A stretch of DNA of 64,000 bases from an uncultured bacterium (GTDB lineage Bacteria > Hydrogenedentota > Hydrogenedentia > Hydrogenedentales > Hydrogenedentaceae), in assembly GCA_938014335.1 (NCBI GenBank), contig CALLRP010000056.1, positions 1 through 64,000 of the forward strand, in the 5' to 3' direction. Positions 55,557-64,000 of the stretch are shown in pieces (the first letter of the stretch is position 1; each line of letters opens with the position of its first letter). The notes under the pieces are model-generated. The model searched no databases, was not told the origin of the DNA, and worked only from the letters and a program-made list of their open reading frames with translations. The position numbers were made by a program, and so were the translations under genes.

Positions 55557-57593
55557 TTAGAAGGTTGAGGGTTCTACTTTTGTAATTGTTACTTTTTCTT
55601 TATCAAGTTCAGACACAAGTTGAGGGATATCATACCATTTTAAAACCCCATGTACCGCATTGGTTATTTGCCCTTGAATTCGAGGGTTTTCTATTATATC
55701 ACTCCATGAAACCAATCCTTTCAGATTTAATCCTATCTTTTCAGGCAAAATTAAAAACGCTGTATGTAAAGCAGGAACAGAGAGAATCCCCTCTGTATGT
55801 ATGGATATGTCTATTTTATCTCCAAATTTCTTTTTTAAGTATTTAATTATAGAAAAATAATCAAAAACCCTCATCCCTACATACGACTTACCAATGAGAT
55901 AAGCACGAAAATAATCTTCCCAGCCTGAACCCACTGTTCTTGTAATATCATTTTTACTCGCAACAGGAGCGGTTTCCCCTGTCCCCCTTATATCAACTGC
56001 ACAAACATTTATATTGTTCTTTAAATAATTTCTTATCAAATCTATATCTTTGTTTTTCCCATCGGGGTGACTATAAATTACAATTCTCCAACTCGTCTGT
56101 TTTGCTTCAAATAAATAGCCAGGCAGTGAAATTCCTTCTTCAGGATTTATGACAATAGGAATTATAGATTTTGCTTCCGGAATGGATTTCTCATCTATAG
56201 GTTCTAATTCGTCCACTTTTGGTTCCGGAATGTTCCTCCACTCATCAATACTAATTATTTCCCTAACTTTTGATTTTTTTTGTTCTAAAGTAAGCGTATT
56301 CCAGTTAGTATTGCGTATCGATTTTAATTGTTTCTCCTTCTCACGGTTAATATCAATAATCGTTTTTGAATTTAGTACTTCTCTTACATTCCCTTTGCTA
56401 AAAACTTGATATTCCTCCTTACCTAAAATTTCAGTATCACTCATTTGTTCATCAACATTTCGGTTCACTCCACAAAGCCATAGAAGCATTCTCTCTACAA
56501 TTTCTTCACGCAGTGTCTTTCCCAAACCATGCTGGGCATCTACTTCAATTAAATCAATCATATTATTAACCCCTAATTTCGTATAAAATCTTTTCGCAGT
56601 GCGAAAGGTTGCCCATGTTCCTGTAATATCAAAAAAATCCTTCGTAGCAGAGCATATCAATACAGGATTCGGAGCATGCATAAAAATATATTCCGAATGG
56701 TCGTATCCATATTTGATTTGAGAAAAAATATTTTGTTCCGCATCTTGAGGACCAATAGTATTTAATAATCGTTCCCATGATGTAAGATAACAAGAAGGAG
56801 CAGAGGCATAAATTCGCGGTTCCAATGCCATAAGATATGCGGTTTGTGTTCCCCCTCCAGAGTTCCCCGAACACCCAATTTTGTCTTTTTGAATATCAGC
56901 ACGCGTTTCAAGATAATCAATGGCTCGTATACCATCCCATATTTCGTATAGAGCGTAATTTTCACCTAACAAAATACAGCCCAATCCCATAATCGTATGT
57001 TCTGCAGTACCCCATACATCTGGACTACCATCTTCTTTTAAGAATGTAATTCTTTCTCCCTGACCGGGAGGGTCATATATAAGCGAAGCTATCCCATTTT
57101 GGGCTAATAAGATACATAATTTTTGATATTCAGCATAACCTTTGGCTTCCTGTGAATGCCCACAGGGGACAAGAACACAAGGATATGGGGGTTGTGAAAG
57201 AGGTAAGAATAACACAGTAGATACATAAAAATGGGGTTGGCTTTCGAAATATAAAACTTCGTATTTATATGTGGATTTTGTTCCTTTACGGACCACTACA
57301 GGATTAAGTGGAGTAGGATTCGGTTTTCCTCCCAACAATGACCAATATAATTCTCTTCTTTCATTCTTGTATGTCTCTAAATTTTCCTTTTCAGGAAATC
57401 GGGTGGGATTTTCCTCAAACGATTTTAAATATGTTACTGCAAATGTATTTAGATATTCTTTCATCATTTCCGAAGGTTTTAAGGGAATATTTGTTTTTTG
57501 TAACACATTCCAATCCAACGAATCGGCAAATGGAGAAGCTGTATATAGTAATAAAAATAAAATTACACATCGTAAAAAAATCTCTTTCTGCAT
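55557..57593 (-). CDS. Exported tandem alpha/beta-hydrolase (acetyl xylan esterase-like)
   Basis: A 678-residue protein with a signal peptide (about 5-24, IFLRCVILFLLLYTASPFAD). The first hydrolase domain has LVPCGHSQEAKGYAEY, YDPPGQGER, the nucleophile elbow GCSGNSGGG (Ser near residue 241), an Asp site in ICSATKDFFD and a His in AQHGLGK, giving a complete triad. The second half (about 470-678) repeats an alpha/beta-hydrolase pattern (WRIVIYSHPDGKNKD, NVCAVDIRGTGETAP) without a clear nucleophile. It resembles acetyl xylan esterase/dienelactone hydrolase proteins that deacylate plant polysaccharides. It is likely to act outside the cytoplasm. Confidence 0.75.
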   Translation of the reverse strand: MQKEIFLRCVILFLLLYTASPFADSLDWNVLQKTNIPLKPSEMMKEYLNTFAVTYLKSFEENPTRFPEKENLETYKNERRELYWSLLGGKPNPTPLNPVVVRKGTKSTYKYEVLYFESQPHFYVSTVLFLPLSQPPYPCVLVPCGHSQEAKGYAEYQKLCILLAQNGIASLIYDPPGQGERITFLKEDGSPDVWGTAEHTIMGLGCILLGENYALYEIWDGIRAIDYLETRADIQKDKIGCSGNSGGGTQTAYLMALEPRIYASAPSCYLTSWERLLNTIGPQDAEQNIFSQIKYGYDHSEYIFMHAPNPVLICSATKDFFDITGTWATFRTAKRFYTKLGVNNMIDLIEVDAQHGLGKTLREEIVERMLLWLCGVNRNVDEQMSDTEILGKEEYQVFSKGNVREVLNSKTIIDINREKEKQLKSIRNTNWNTLTLEQKKSKVREIISIDEWRNIPEPKVDELEPIDEKSIPEAKSIIPIVINPEEGISLPGYLFEAKQTSWRIVIYSHPDGKNKDIDLIRNYLKNNINVCAVDIRGTGETAPVASKNDITRTVGSGWEDYFRAYLIGKSYVGMRVFDYFSIIKYLKKKFGDKIDISIHTEGILSVPALHTAFLILPEKIGLNLKGLVSWSDIIENPRIQGQITNAVHGVLKWYDIPQLVSELDKEKVTITKVEPSTF

Positions 57594-57696
57594 TTTTTGA
57601 AGATTCCTTCATTTAGTATTAACAATACCCTAAAACGTTGTAGATTAAATATAATATATAAACAAAAATAAAAAAACAAAAGAAAAGGTCTGATAC

Positions 57697-58218
57697 ATGC
57701 CCATACATTTCTTTGAACCTTTTCCATGGCGTTTTTGTGCCATCTGTGGTGAAAACCTTATTTTAGACAACGATGGAGAAAAACTGCGTCCATATTGTAA
57801 AAATTGTCAGAAGTATTATTACCACAATCCAACTCCGGCTACATGTTGTTTCGTCACAAATACCGGAAAAGACCTTTTATTAACCAAGAGGGCTATTCAA
57901 CCCGCCTTCGGGCAATGGACACTCCCAGGAGGATATATGGAATTAGGCGAGACGACAGAGGAATCTGCTGCAAGAGAATTATTAGAAGAAACCGGAATTG
58001 TAGCCGAACAATTGAGATTATTAGGAGTATCCGCCCAACCCAGTAAATTGAGTGGCACTATCTTAGTATTGGGTTTTATCGTCGAAAAATGGAACGGAAC
58101 TATCTGCGCCGGTAGTGATGTTTCAGAAGCAGAATTTTTTCAATGCGACCAACTTCCTCCTCTTGCTTTTACTGCCCATAAAGAATTACTGGAACTATAT
58201 CTCCGAGAACAATTTTGA
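57697..58218 (+). CDS. NUDIX hydrolase with N-terminal zinc ribbon
   Basis: A 173-residue protein. An N-terminal zinc ribbon has cysteines C14, C17, C34 and C37 (CAICGEN and YCKNCQKYY). The NUDIX domain has the canonical box from G79 to I101, with the core REL-L-E-E at 93-98. It is shorter than NudC and lacks its SQPWPFP motif, so the substrate (ADP-ribose, NAD-type or sugar nucleotides) cannot be given. AAAAGG precedes the ATG by nine bases. The rtcB gene follows after 16 bp, suggesting a shared transcript. Confidence 0.88.
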   Translation: MPIHFFEPFPWRFCAICGENLILDNDGEKLRPYCKNCQKYYYHNPTPATCCFVTNTGKDLLLTKRAIQPAFGQWTLPGGYMELGETTEESAARELLEETGIVAEQLRLLGVSAQPSKLSGTILVLGFIVEKWNGTICAGSDVSEAEFFQCDQLPPLAFTAHKELLELYLREQF

Positions 58219-58234
58219 TACTTGAATAGGTGAA

Positions 58235-59656
58235 ATGAAAGAAAAAGAATTAATCCAGATTGGTTACACATCGAAAGAACTGAGAGAAATAGCTATCCAG
58301 GTTTTTAATAAGGCAATCCGTGAGGGTTTTTCTAAAAAAGAAGCGAAGAGAATGCTAAGGGTTGTCATTCGGAATCCATCTGCTTTTTTACAGGACAGTT
58401 TATGGAATGAATTAGCAAAAAAAGTTTATGAGGGTAGACAAGAAAACTCGTTATCTCTTCAACAAAAAGAGGAAAGAGACATTAATCGTCCTACAAAAGC
58501 ACCCTATAAAATATGGGGAACTGATATTGATCCGGAATCTATCCAACAAATGCAAAATGCTTGTTCATTACCTGTGTCTGTTCGTGGAGCCCTGATGCCG
58601 GACGCTCATGTAGGATATGGATTGCCTATCGGTGGGGTTTTAGCAACAGATAATGCTGTTATACCCTTCGCAGTAGGAGTTGATATCGCATGCCGAGTAA
58701 AGATGAGTGTCCTTGATTTACCTCCTGAAATTATTGAAGATAATCCAGAAAAACTGAAGAAAGCAATCGAGCAGGAAACCCGTTTCGGTATTGGAGCCAC
58801 TTTTAAAAATCGTCGTCATCATCCCGTTATGGATTTGGACTGGAACATTTCTCCAGTTACGAAAGAAAACAAAGATAAAGCATGGGCTCAATTAGGTACA
58901 AGTGGCAGTGGAAATCATTTTGTTGAATTTGGAGTTTTGGAAATCATTACAAATGAATTGCCCATACCTCGGGGGACTTATCTTGCCTTATTAACGCATA
59001 GTGGAAGTCGAGGAACAGGATCATTAGTATGTGAGTATTACAGTAAAATTGCACGACAAAAACTACGAAATTTACCTTCTCATTTACAACATCTTGCCTG
59101 GCTTTCATTAGATGAATATGCGGGACAGGAATATTGGGAAGCCATGCAATTAATGGGCAAATATGCTCAGGCAAATCATGAGTGTATTCATGTACATATT
59201 GCTAAAAATTTAGGGGTTCCCATAATTTGGACAATTGAGAATCACCACAATTTTGCGTGGAAAGAAATCCATAATGGAAAAGAAGTCATTGTTCATCGCA
59301 AAGGAGCCACACCAGCAGAAAAAGGGCAATTAGGAATTATTCCCGGTTCGATGGCAAGTCCTGCATTTATAGTCAAAGGCTTGGGAAACGAATCTTCTTT
59401 GCGTTCTGCTGCACATGGAGCAGGAAGATTAATGAGTAGGTCCCAGGCAAAGAAGACGCTATCATGGAAAAAAGTAGAATATTTACTCAAAGAACGCAAG
59501 GTAAATGTTATTACTGCAGGAGTAGATGAAATCCCTCTTGTGTATAAAGATATACATAAAGTTATGCAAGAACAAGAAGACCTCGTTTATTCTCTTGCAG
59601 TGTTCCATCCCCGTATTGTAAAAATGGCACCCGCTGGAGAAAAGCCCGAAGATTAA
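58235..59656 (+). CDS. rtcB: RtcB family RNA ligase
   Basis: A 473-residue Mn/GTP-dependent ligase that joins 3'-phosphate or cyclic-phosphate ends to 5'-OH RNA. Metal and active-site motifs are intact: DAHVGYGLPIGG, GVDIACR (Cys near 153), SGSGNHFVEFG (His near 228), THSGSRG (His near 255), ENHHNF, RKGATPA and SAAHGAGR, whose His near 393 would be guanylylated. The first ~80 residues are helical and not part of the core. No archease gene is nearby. Co-occurrence with a NUDIX enzyme could mean a repair unit, but this is inference. Confidence 0.92.
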   Translation: MKEKELIQIGYTSKELREIAIQVFNKAIREGFSKKEAKRMLRVVIRNPSAFLQDSLWNELAKKVYEGRQENSLSLQQKEERDINRPTKAPYKIWGTDIDPESIQQMQNACSLPVSVRGALMPDAHVGYGLPIGGVLATDNAVIPFAVGVDIACRVKMSVLDLPPEIIEDNPEKLKKAIEQETRFGIGATFKNRRHHPVMDLDWNISPVTKENKDKAWAQLGTSGSGNHFVEFGVLEIITNELPIPRGTYLALLTHSGSRGTGSLVCEYYSKIARQKLRNLPSHLQHLAWLSLDEYAGQEYWEAMQLMGKYAQANHECIHVHIAKNLGVPIIWTIENHHNFAWKEIHNGKEVIVHRKGATPAEKGQLGIIPGSMASPAFIVKGLGNESSLRSAAHGAGRLMSRSQAKKTLSWKKVEYLLKERKVNVITAGVDEIPLVYKDIHKVMQEQEDLVYSLAVFHPRIVKMAPAGEKPED

Positions 59657-59695
59657 TTTTTGAGATATTTTTGAGTTTGAAGTAAGAATTTTTCA

Positions 59696-59712
59696 TTGAT
59701 ACAATTTATCAA
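59696..59712. promoter_or_regulatory. Small palindrome upstream of the pyrRB fusion gene
   Basis: TTGATA at 59696-59701 and TATCAA at 59707-59712 are a perfect 6-bp inverted repeat with a 5-base spacer. It lies 30 bp upstream of the ATG in an 85-bp gap. It may be an operator or part of the promoter. No PyrR-type attenuator hairpin is present in the gap. Confidence 0.35.
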
Positions 59713-59741
59713 ATATACTTTAAGAATAAAGGGTCATATAC

Positions 59742-61349
59742 ATGGCAAGCAATTCTGAAGACATTAAAGCAGGGACCATTCTATTCAATGAAGAAGTAAT
59801 GAAAGATTTAATTCATCATTTAGCTCAGCACATTATTAACGATAACGATGTTCAAGAACTGGCTTTTATTGGGATATTGCGTAGAGGGTATCCATTAGCA
59901 AAACGAATTGCCGAAGAAATTTTCAAGATTTGTAAAATTTTACCTCCTGTAGGAGCCGTATCAACAACACTCTTCCGAGATGATTTAAGAATAGGTCGAG
60001 GTGCGGTTCAGGCACATGGGACAACCCATTTTTCATTCGATATTAATCAAAGGGTAATTATCCTTGTGGACGATGTCCTTGCAGCAGGTAGAACTATCAG
60101 GGCTGCAATGGATGAAATTATGTATTATGGGAGACCCAAAAAATTATTATTAGCATGCTTAATAGACCGTGGGGGGAGAGAAGTTCCTATTCAGCCCTCT
60201 TATTGTGGGTGGAAACCGACACTCGAAGCCATACCCCAAAATTTATGGATTTCTGTTTTACTCAAAGAAATAGACGGGAAAGATATGGTTATTATCGAAG
60301 AACAAAAAAGCAAGGTAGAAACAACATTTAAAGAAGTTCCACCTAAAGAACAGTTTTTTAGTGCAGACTATCCTGCGTTGAAAATTTGGAAACATAAAGA
60401 CCTTTTAGGACTACAATTTTTATCGAAAGAAGAAATAGTAGCCATATTGGATATGGTTCCCCCTTTTCTTGAAGTTATGTCACGTAGCACGGGGATAAAA
60501 AAGGTGCCCCTATTACAAGGAAGGGTAGTGGTACATTGGTTTCATGAACCCAGCACAAGGACTTTTGCGTCTTTCGATTTAGCAGCAAAAAGGTTAAGTG
60601 CCGACACACTTTCTATTTCTGCATCCACATCCAGTGAGAAAAAAGGTGAAACACTTCACGATACTTTATACAACATAGAAGCAATGAAGACAGATATTCT
60701 TGTAATACGACACCGATGTTCGGGTGTGCCTAAATTGTTGGCAGATAGCCACCCTTCTCATGTAATCAATGCAGGAGACGGACAACATGAACATCCAACA
60801 CAGGGTCTGTTGGATGTTTTTACTATGAGAGAATTTTATAGAAGCTATAAAAAAGATATCCATATTGGTCTGGAAGGAGCAAAAGTTTCAATTATTGGGG
60901 ATATAGCCCACAGTCGTGTGGCAAGAAGCAATATCTGGGCGTTATTAAAATTGGGAGCCCAAGTAACACTTTGTGGTCCTCAAACCTTATTACCAAAATC
61001 CTTTGAAAAATTGGGGGTACATATTACCACACATTTAAAAGATGCTCTCCTGGATGCAGATATTATTTACGCTTTACGCATTCAGATGGAACGACAAACG
61101 AAAGGATTATTTCCAAGCCTTCGGGAATATATCCGATTGTACCGAATCGACCGTGACACCATCCGTTATGCACCCGAACATGCTATTGTAATGCATCCAG
61201 GACCTATTAATCGTGATATCGAATTAGCTACAGAAATAGCAGATAGTCCGCGAAGTCTCATTCTTCAACAGGTGAGTCATGGAGTTGCTGTTCGTATGGC
61301 AGTTATGCATCTATTAGCCAATAGTCAACATAGTCAAAATGGAGTATAA
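59742..61349 (+). CDS. PyrR-PyrB fusion: uracil phosphoribosyltransferase/regulator joined to aspartate carbamoyltransferase
   Basis: A 535-residue protein with two complete domains. Residues 1-185 are PyrR: the PRPP-binding loop is VILVDDVLAAGRT at 106-118, with IGILRRGYPLAKRIAEEI and TLFRDDLRIGRG before it. After a ~30-residue linker, residues about 215-525 form aspartate carbamoyltransferase: FHEPSTRT (carbamoyl-phosphate site S271-T-R-T274), Lys near 300, HPTQ at 351-354 and HPGPINRD near the end. In most bacteria pyrR and pyrB are separate adjacent genes; here the junction is open with no stop. The gap upstream lacks an attenuator hairpin, so PyrR may act as an enzyme or an allosteric partner. 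pyrC follows after 3 bp. Confidence 0.92.
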   Translation: MASNSEDIKAGTILFNEEVMKDLIHHLAQHIINDNDVQELAFIGILRRGYPLAKRIAEEIFKICKILPPVGAVSTTLFRDDLRIGRGAVQAHGTTHFSFDINQRVIILVDDVLAAGRTIRAAMDEIMYYGRPKKLLLACLIDRGGREVPIQPSYCGWKPTLEAIPQNLWISVLLKEIDGKDMVIIEEQKSKVETTFKEVPPKEQFFSADYPALKIWKHKDLLGLQFLSKEEIVAILDMVPPFLEVMSRSTGIKKVPLLQGRVVVHWFHEPSTRTFASFDLAAKRLSADTLSISASTSSEKKGETLHDTLYNIEAMKTDILVIRHRCSGVPKLLADSHPSHVINAGDGQHEHPTQGLLDVFTMREFYRSYKKDIHIGLEGAKVSIIGDIAHSRVARSNIWALLKLGAQVTLCGPQTLLPKSFEKLGVHITTHLKDALLDADIIYALRIQMERQTKGLFPSLREYIRLYRIDRDTIRYAPEHAIVMHPGPINRDIELATEIADSPRSLILQQVSHGVAVRMAVMHLLANSQHSQNGV

Positions 61350-61352
61350 ATT

Positions 61353-62687
61353 ATGAAGATAGTCATAAAAAACGGTTGGGTAATTGATCCCTCTTCGGGT
61401 TTTTCAGGGAAATGCGATATTGGTATTGAAAATGGAATCATTTCAGCATTAGGGGCAGACTTAAAGGGAGATGTTTATTTTGATGTGGAAAGCATGATAG
61501 TTTCGCCGGGCTTTGTAGATATCCATGTACATTTCCGTGAACCCGGTTTTGAATCCAAAGAAACGATTGCTTCTGGCGCAAAAGCATCCGCCCATGGAGG
61601 AGTAACATCGGTCGTTACAATGCCTAATACAATCCCTCCTATTGATAATGCAGGTATGGTAGAACTGGTAGTTCGAAGAGCACAAGATTTGGACGGAGTT
61701 CACATCTATCCTGCGGCATGTGCCACTAAAGGGAGAGAGGGAAAAGAATTAACAGAAATGGCAGATTTATTTCAATCGGGAGCTGTTGCAGTAACAGACG
61801 ATGGAAATGATATTGAATCATCATCCGTATTACGGCATGTACTGGAATATGCAAAAATGGTAGGTCTCCCCTATCTCGCTCATTGCGAGGATGAATCGCT
61901 AAGTGAGGGGGGTGCCATGAATGAAGGTGATGCTTCGGTTTTTTTAGGAATACCCGGAATCCCTCGAGAGGCAGAAGAAACACGAATTGAGAGGAATATT
62001 CGACTTGCCAAATTAGCCAATGCATCTATACACATTCAACATGTTACAACACAACGAGGAGTTGAAATTATCCGGAATGCCAAAAGAGAAGGTATTTTTG
62101 TCTCTGCGGAGACCTGTCCTCATTATTGGATGTTAAAAGATAGCCAAATAGAAAATTATAATTCTAACATGAAAATGAACCCACCTCTGCGAGAAGAGGC
62201 GGATATTCAGGCAATTATTGAGGGACTTATAGATGGAACCCTTGATTGTATAGCAACAGATCATGCACCTCATACTCGTACAGAAAAGAATGCACCTTTT
62301 CAAGAAGCACCTTTTGGAATCATTGGATTAGAAACATTATTAGGATGTGTAATTACCGGACTGGTTAAACCGGGATACCTTACTATAGAAAAGGCAATCC
62401 AACTCATGACAATAAACCCTGCCAATATAATTAAAATAAATGCAGGTACTTTAAAGATAGGAGCACCTGCCGATATTACAATTTTTAATCCTGACGAAGA
62501 ATGGGTAGTAACGGAAGACTATTTTTACTCCAAAAGTTGCAATTCACCTTTTATCGGGACAAAATTGTCTGGAAAAGTAAAATGTACTTTATGTTGTGGA
62601 AAAGTATTATATGCTGATAAAGATATCGTTTTACCAGAAGGATTATCTGTATCACCCAGTTTTGTGTGTAATACATTTTTTATTTAA
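61353..62687 (+). CDS. pyrC: Dihydroorotase
   Basis: A 444-residue cyclic amidohydrolase that closes carbamoyl-aspartate to dihydroorotate, the step after aspartate carbamoyltransferase. The metal-binding H-x-H is at 58-60 (VDIHVHFREPGF), with further ligands His near 177 (HCEDES) and His near 230 (HIQHVTT). The catalytic Asp lies near 303 in ATDHAPHT. The length and the HFREPG motif fit the class that interacts with aspartate carbamoyltransferase. The ATG is 3 bp after the pyrRB stop, so a pyrRB-pyrC operon is clear. The C-terminus is slightly extended with several Cys residues (CTLCCGK). Confidence 0.95.
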   Translation: MKIVIKNGWVIDPSSGFSGKCDIGIENGIISALGADLKGDVYFDVESMIVSPGFVDIHVHFREPGFESKETIASGAKASAHGGVTSVVTMPNTIPPIDNAGMVELVVRRAQDLDGVHIYPAACATKGREGKELTEMADLFQSGAVAVTDDGNDIESSSVLRHVLEYAKMVGLPYLAHCEDESLSEGGAMNEGDASVFLGIPGIPREAEETRIERNIRLAKLANASIHIQHVTTQRGVEIIRNAKREGIFVSAETCPHYWMLKDSQIENYNSNMKMNPPLREEADIQAIIEGLIDGTLDCIATDHAPHTRTEKNAPFQEAPFGIIGLETLLGCVITGLVKPGYLTIEKAIQLMTINPANIIKINAGTLKIGAPADITIFNPDEEWVVTEDYFYSKSCNSPFIGTKLSGKVKCTLCCGKVLYADKDIVLPEGLSVSPSFVCNTFFI

Positions 62688-62713
62688 TAATTTGCTTCAA
62701 AAATAAAGAATGA

Positions 62714-62753
62714 AAGAGCCTATTATTTAAGTGAATAATAATAATAGGCTCTT
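62714..62753. terminator. Bidirectional terminator between pyrC and the Gfo/Idh/MocA gene
   Basis: A perfect 14-bp stem (AAGAGCCTATTATT at 62714-62727 with AATAATAGGCTCTT at 62740-62753) over a 12-base loop. On the minus strand it is followed by TCATTCTTTATTTTT, and on the plus strand by a weaker AT-rich stretch. It sits between convergent genes. Confidence 0.8.
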
Positions 62754-62774
62754 GATATATGAAGATTTATTAAA

Positions 62775-64000
62775 TTACGCTTTTTGTTGGCGGTCGTAGG
62801 GAGGTTCTAAACTCCAACCGTTAAGATAGGGACGATATGCCCATGCATTACCTTTCTTGGTGGCTTCATCATCACCAATAAACTGCTCATTTGCAGGGTC
62901 CCACAATAATCTTGCCCCTGCTACATAAGCACAGGTTCCCATATGACACACACGGGTCGTATTATGGAGTGTTTCCACTGTAACGATAGGGTCTTTGTTT
63001 TCACGAATAGAATCTGCGAAATTCTGCCAATGAGGTTCGTTCATCTGAGAAGGACCCGATTTCTTGGGTTCACAACCATCATTATTCGGTACAGGAATTA
63101 CTTCATATCCACCGCGGTCTACGCGAAGAGTCCCTAATGTCCCATGGAATAAAATACCATGGTCCGAATAACCCTTAGGTAGATACATATTATACACACG
63201 ATTAGAGAAGGTTAGTATGTAATCATCAAATTCCCATACTGCTTCAAGTGTATCGGGGGTCGTCCTATTATCGGTCAGAACATATTTACCTCCTACTGCC
63301 GTCACCGATTTGGGTTGTTTCTCTTCGCCCATTCCCCAAAGGGCTATATCAATAAGATGTGCACCCCAATCTGTAATTTTTCCACCCGAGTAATCAAGAA
63401 ACCAACGGAAATGATAAATCCAACGGTTCGTATTGAAGGGTCTATGTTCTACCCAACCTTGATGAAAATCCCAATCTAATCCTTCTTTTTCCCACTTTGC
63501 CTGGTCACTATCACCTAATCCGATACCTTCTATAGGTTTGTCTTCATGATTAAATGTCTCGACATGGGCAACTTTGCCTATGTAACCACTTTTAACCAAT
63601 TCAACAGCTTCCTGGAAGTGCCGTCCACTTCTCTGCATGGTTCCACCTTGAAAAACAACCTTGTTACGACGAACTGCTTCCACCATTTTACGACCTTCTG
63701 CAATTGTTGTAGAAAGCGGTTTTTCACAATATATATGTTTCTTTGCATCTGCCGCATATAACACACATAAACAATGCCAGTGGTCAGGAGTTGCTATCAC
63801 AACTGCATCTACATCTTTATTATCAATTATTTCACGAAAATCATGATGTAAAGTAAAATCAGCATATTTTTGCTTAACCATCTGTGCACCGCGTTCAAGG
63901 TTCTTGCGATATAAATCACATAAGGCTATAGGCTGGATATCATCTCTCTTCAAAACAAAACCAAGATTAGACCTTCCCATTCCCCCTGTGCCAATATGTC
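62775..64000 (-). CDS. Gfo/Idh/MocA family oxidoreductase, 5' end cut by the window
   Basis: At least 407 residues of an NAD(P)-dependent sugar oxidoreductase. The frame is open past the ATG at 63980 to the window edge, and the preceding codons read HIGTGG followed by MGRSNLG, so the ATG lies inside the Rossmann G-x-G-x-x-G loop. The true start is therefore outside. YCEKPLST, the E-K-P catalytic motif, and FLDYSGGKITDWGAHLIDIA are typical. Family members often work on inositol or sugar derivatives and in some lineages are exported through Tat; the signal region is not visible here. A bidirectional terminator follows the stop. Confidence 0.9.
   Translation of the reverse strand, partial: HIGTGGMGRSNLGFVLKRDDIQPIALCDLYRKNLERGAQMVKQKYADFTLHHDFREIIDNKDVDAVVIATPDHWHCLCVLYAADAKKHIYCEKPLSTTIAEGRKMVEAVRRNKVVFQGGTMQRSGRHFQEAVELVKSGYIGKVAHVETFNHEDKPIEGIGLGDSDQAKWEKEGLDWDFHQGWVEHRPFNTNRWIYHFRWFLDYSGGKITDWGAHLIDIALWGMGEEKQPKSVTAVGGKYVLTDNRTTPDTLEAVWEFDDYILTFSNRVYNMYLPKGYSDHGILFHGTLGTLRVDRGGYEVIPVPNNDGCEPKKSGPSQMNEPHWQNFADSIRENKDPIVTVETLHNTTRVCHMGTCAYVAGARLLWDPANEQFIGDDEATKKGNAWAYRPYLNGWSLEPPYDRQQKA

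Noticed and set aside
59657..59741. PyrR-binding attenuator or riboswitch upstream of pyrRB
   Set aside because: Only 85 bp are available and no anti-terminator/terminator hairpin pair or PyrR-binding loop consensus is visible; only a 6-bp palindrome is present.

Overview
The window is AT-rich bacterial chromosome with densely packed genes on both strands. I see no rRNA, tRNA, CRISPR array, transposase or phage genes. The cell envelope is of Gram-negative type: there is an LpxL/HtrB-type lipid A acyltransferase, an exported beta-barrel-like protein, a PilT pilus motor and a FlgK flagellar protein. One secreted protein (29912-31900) carries a long stretch rich in EGE/EG repeats followed by a C-terminal membrane anchor. 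I associate this trait with Candidatus Hydrogenedentota and neighbouring PVC/FCB-like lineages. The several exported carbohydrate-active proteins and the Gfo/Idh/MocA oxidoreductase fit that picture. The taxon is an inference; no marker gene was compared.

Layout. 0-8 kb: a DUF2339 membrane protein, a CCA/poly(A) nucleotidyltransferase and the MrfA/MrfB repair helicase-nuclease pair. 8-15 kb: DUF2851, a metallophosphoesterase and dihydroxyacid dehydratase on the minus strand, then a GNAT enzyme and two single-pass membrane proteins on the plus strand. 15-20 kb: an information-processing block on the minus strand (recR, def, dnaA, mazG-like, dinB). 20-32 kb: a minus-strand run of exported or membrane proteins that looks like a polysaccharide-processing locus (membrane acyltransferase, NPCBM-domain protein, a large unknown, a 48-residue membrane protein, a GH20/GH67-like protein and the EG-repeat surface protein). 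32-40 kb: LpxL, a beta-CASP RNase, a GH63-like enzyme, pilT, and flgK behind a sigma-28-like promoter. 40-45 kb: an AmiE-like/NamZ-like cell-wall recycling fusion, a tiny lysine-rich repeat protein with its own 5' hairpin and terminator, hslV without hslU, and a NifA-like sigma-54 activator. 45-52 kb: a TIM-barrel-like exported protein, a two-domain PPK2, a 1.1-kb non-coding region holding a candidate structured RNA, a PDZ/aspartyl-protease-like protein, a lipoprotein and an SCP2 protein. 52-64 kb: an ADP-forming acyl-CoA synthetase/GNAT fusion, an exported esterase, a NUDIX enzyme, RtcB, a PyrR-PyrB fusion, PyrC and a truncated Gfo/Idh/MocA gene.

The items most worth following up are the candidate ncRNA at 49275-49561, the PyrR-PyrB fusion, the AmiE-NamZ-like fusion, the 48-residue Lys/Ala/Pro repeat protein and its regulatory hairpin, hslV lacking hslU, and the very good sigma-28 promoter in front of flgK.
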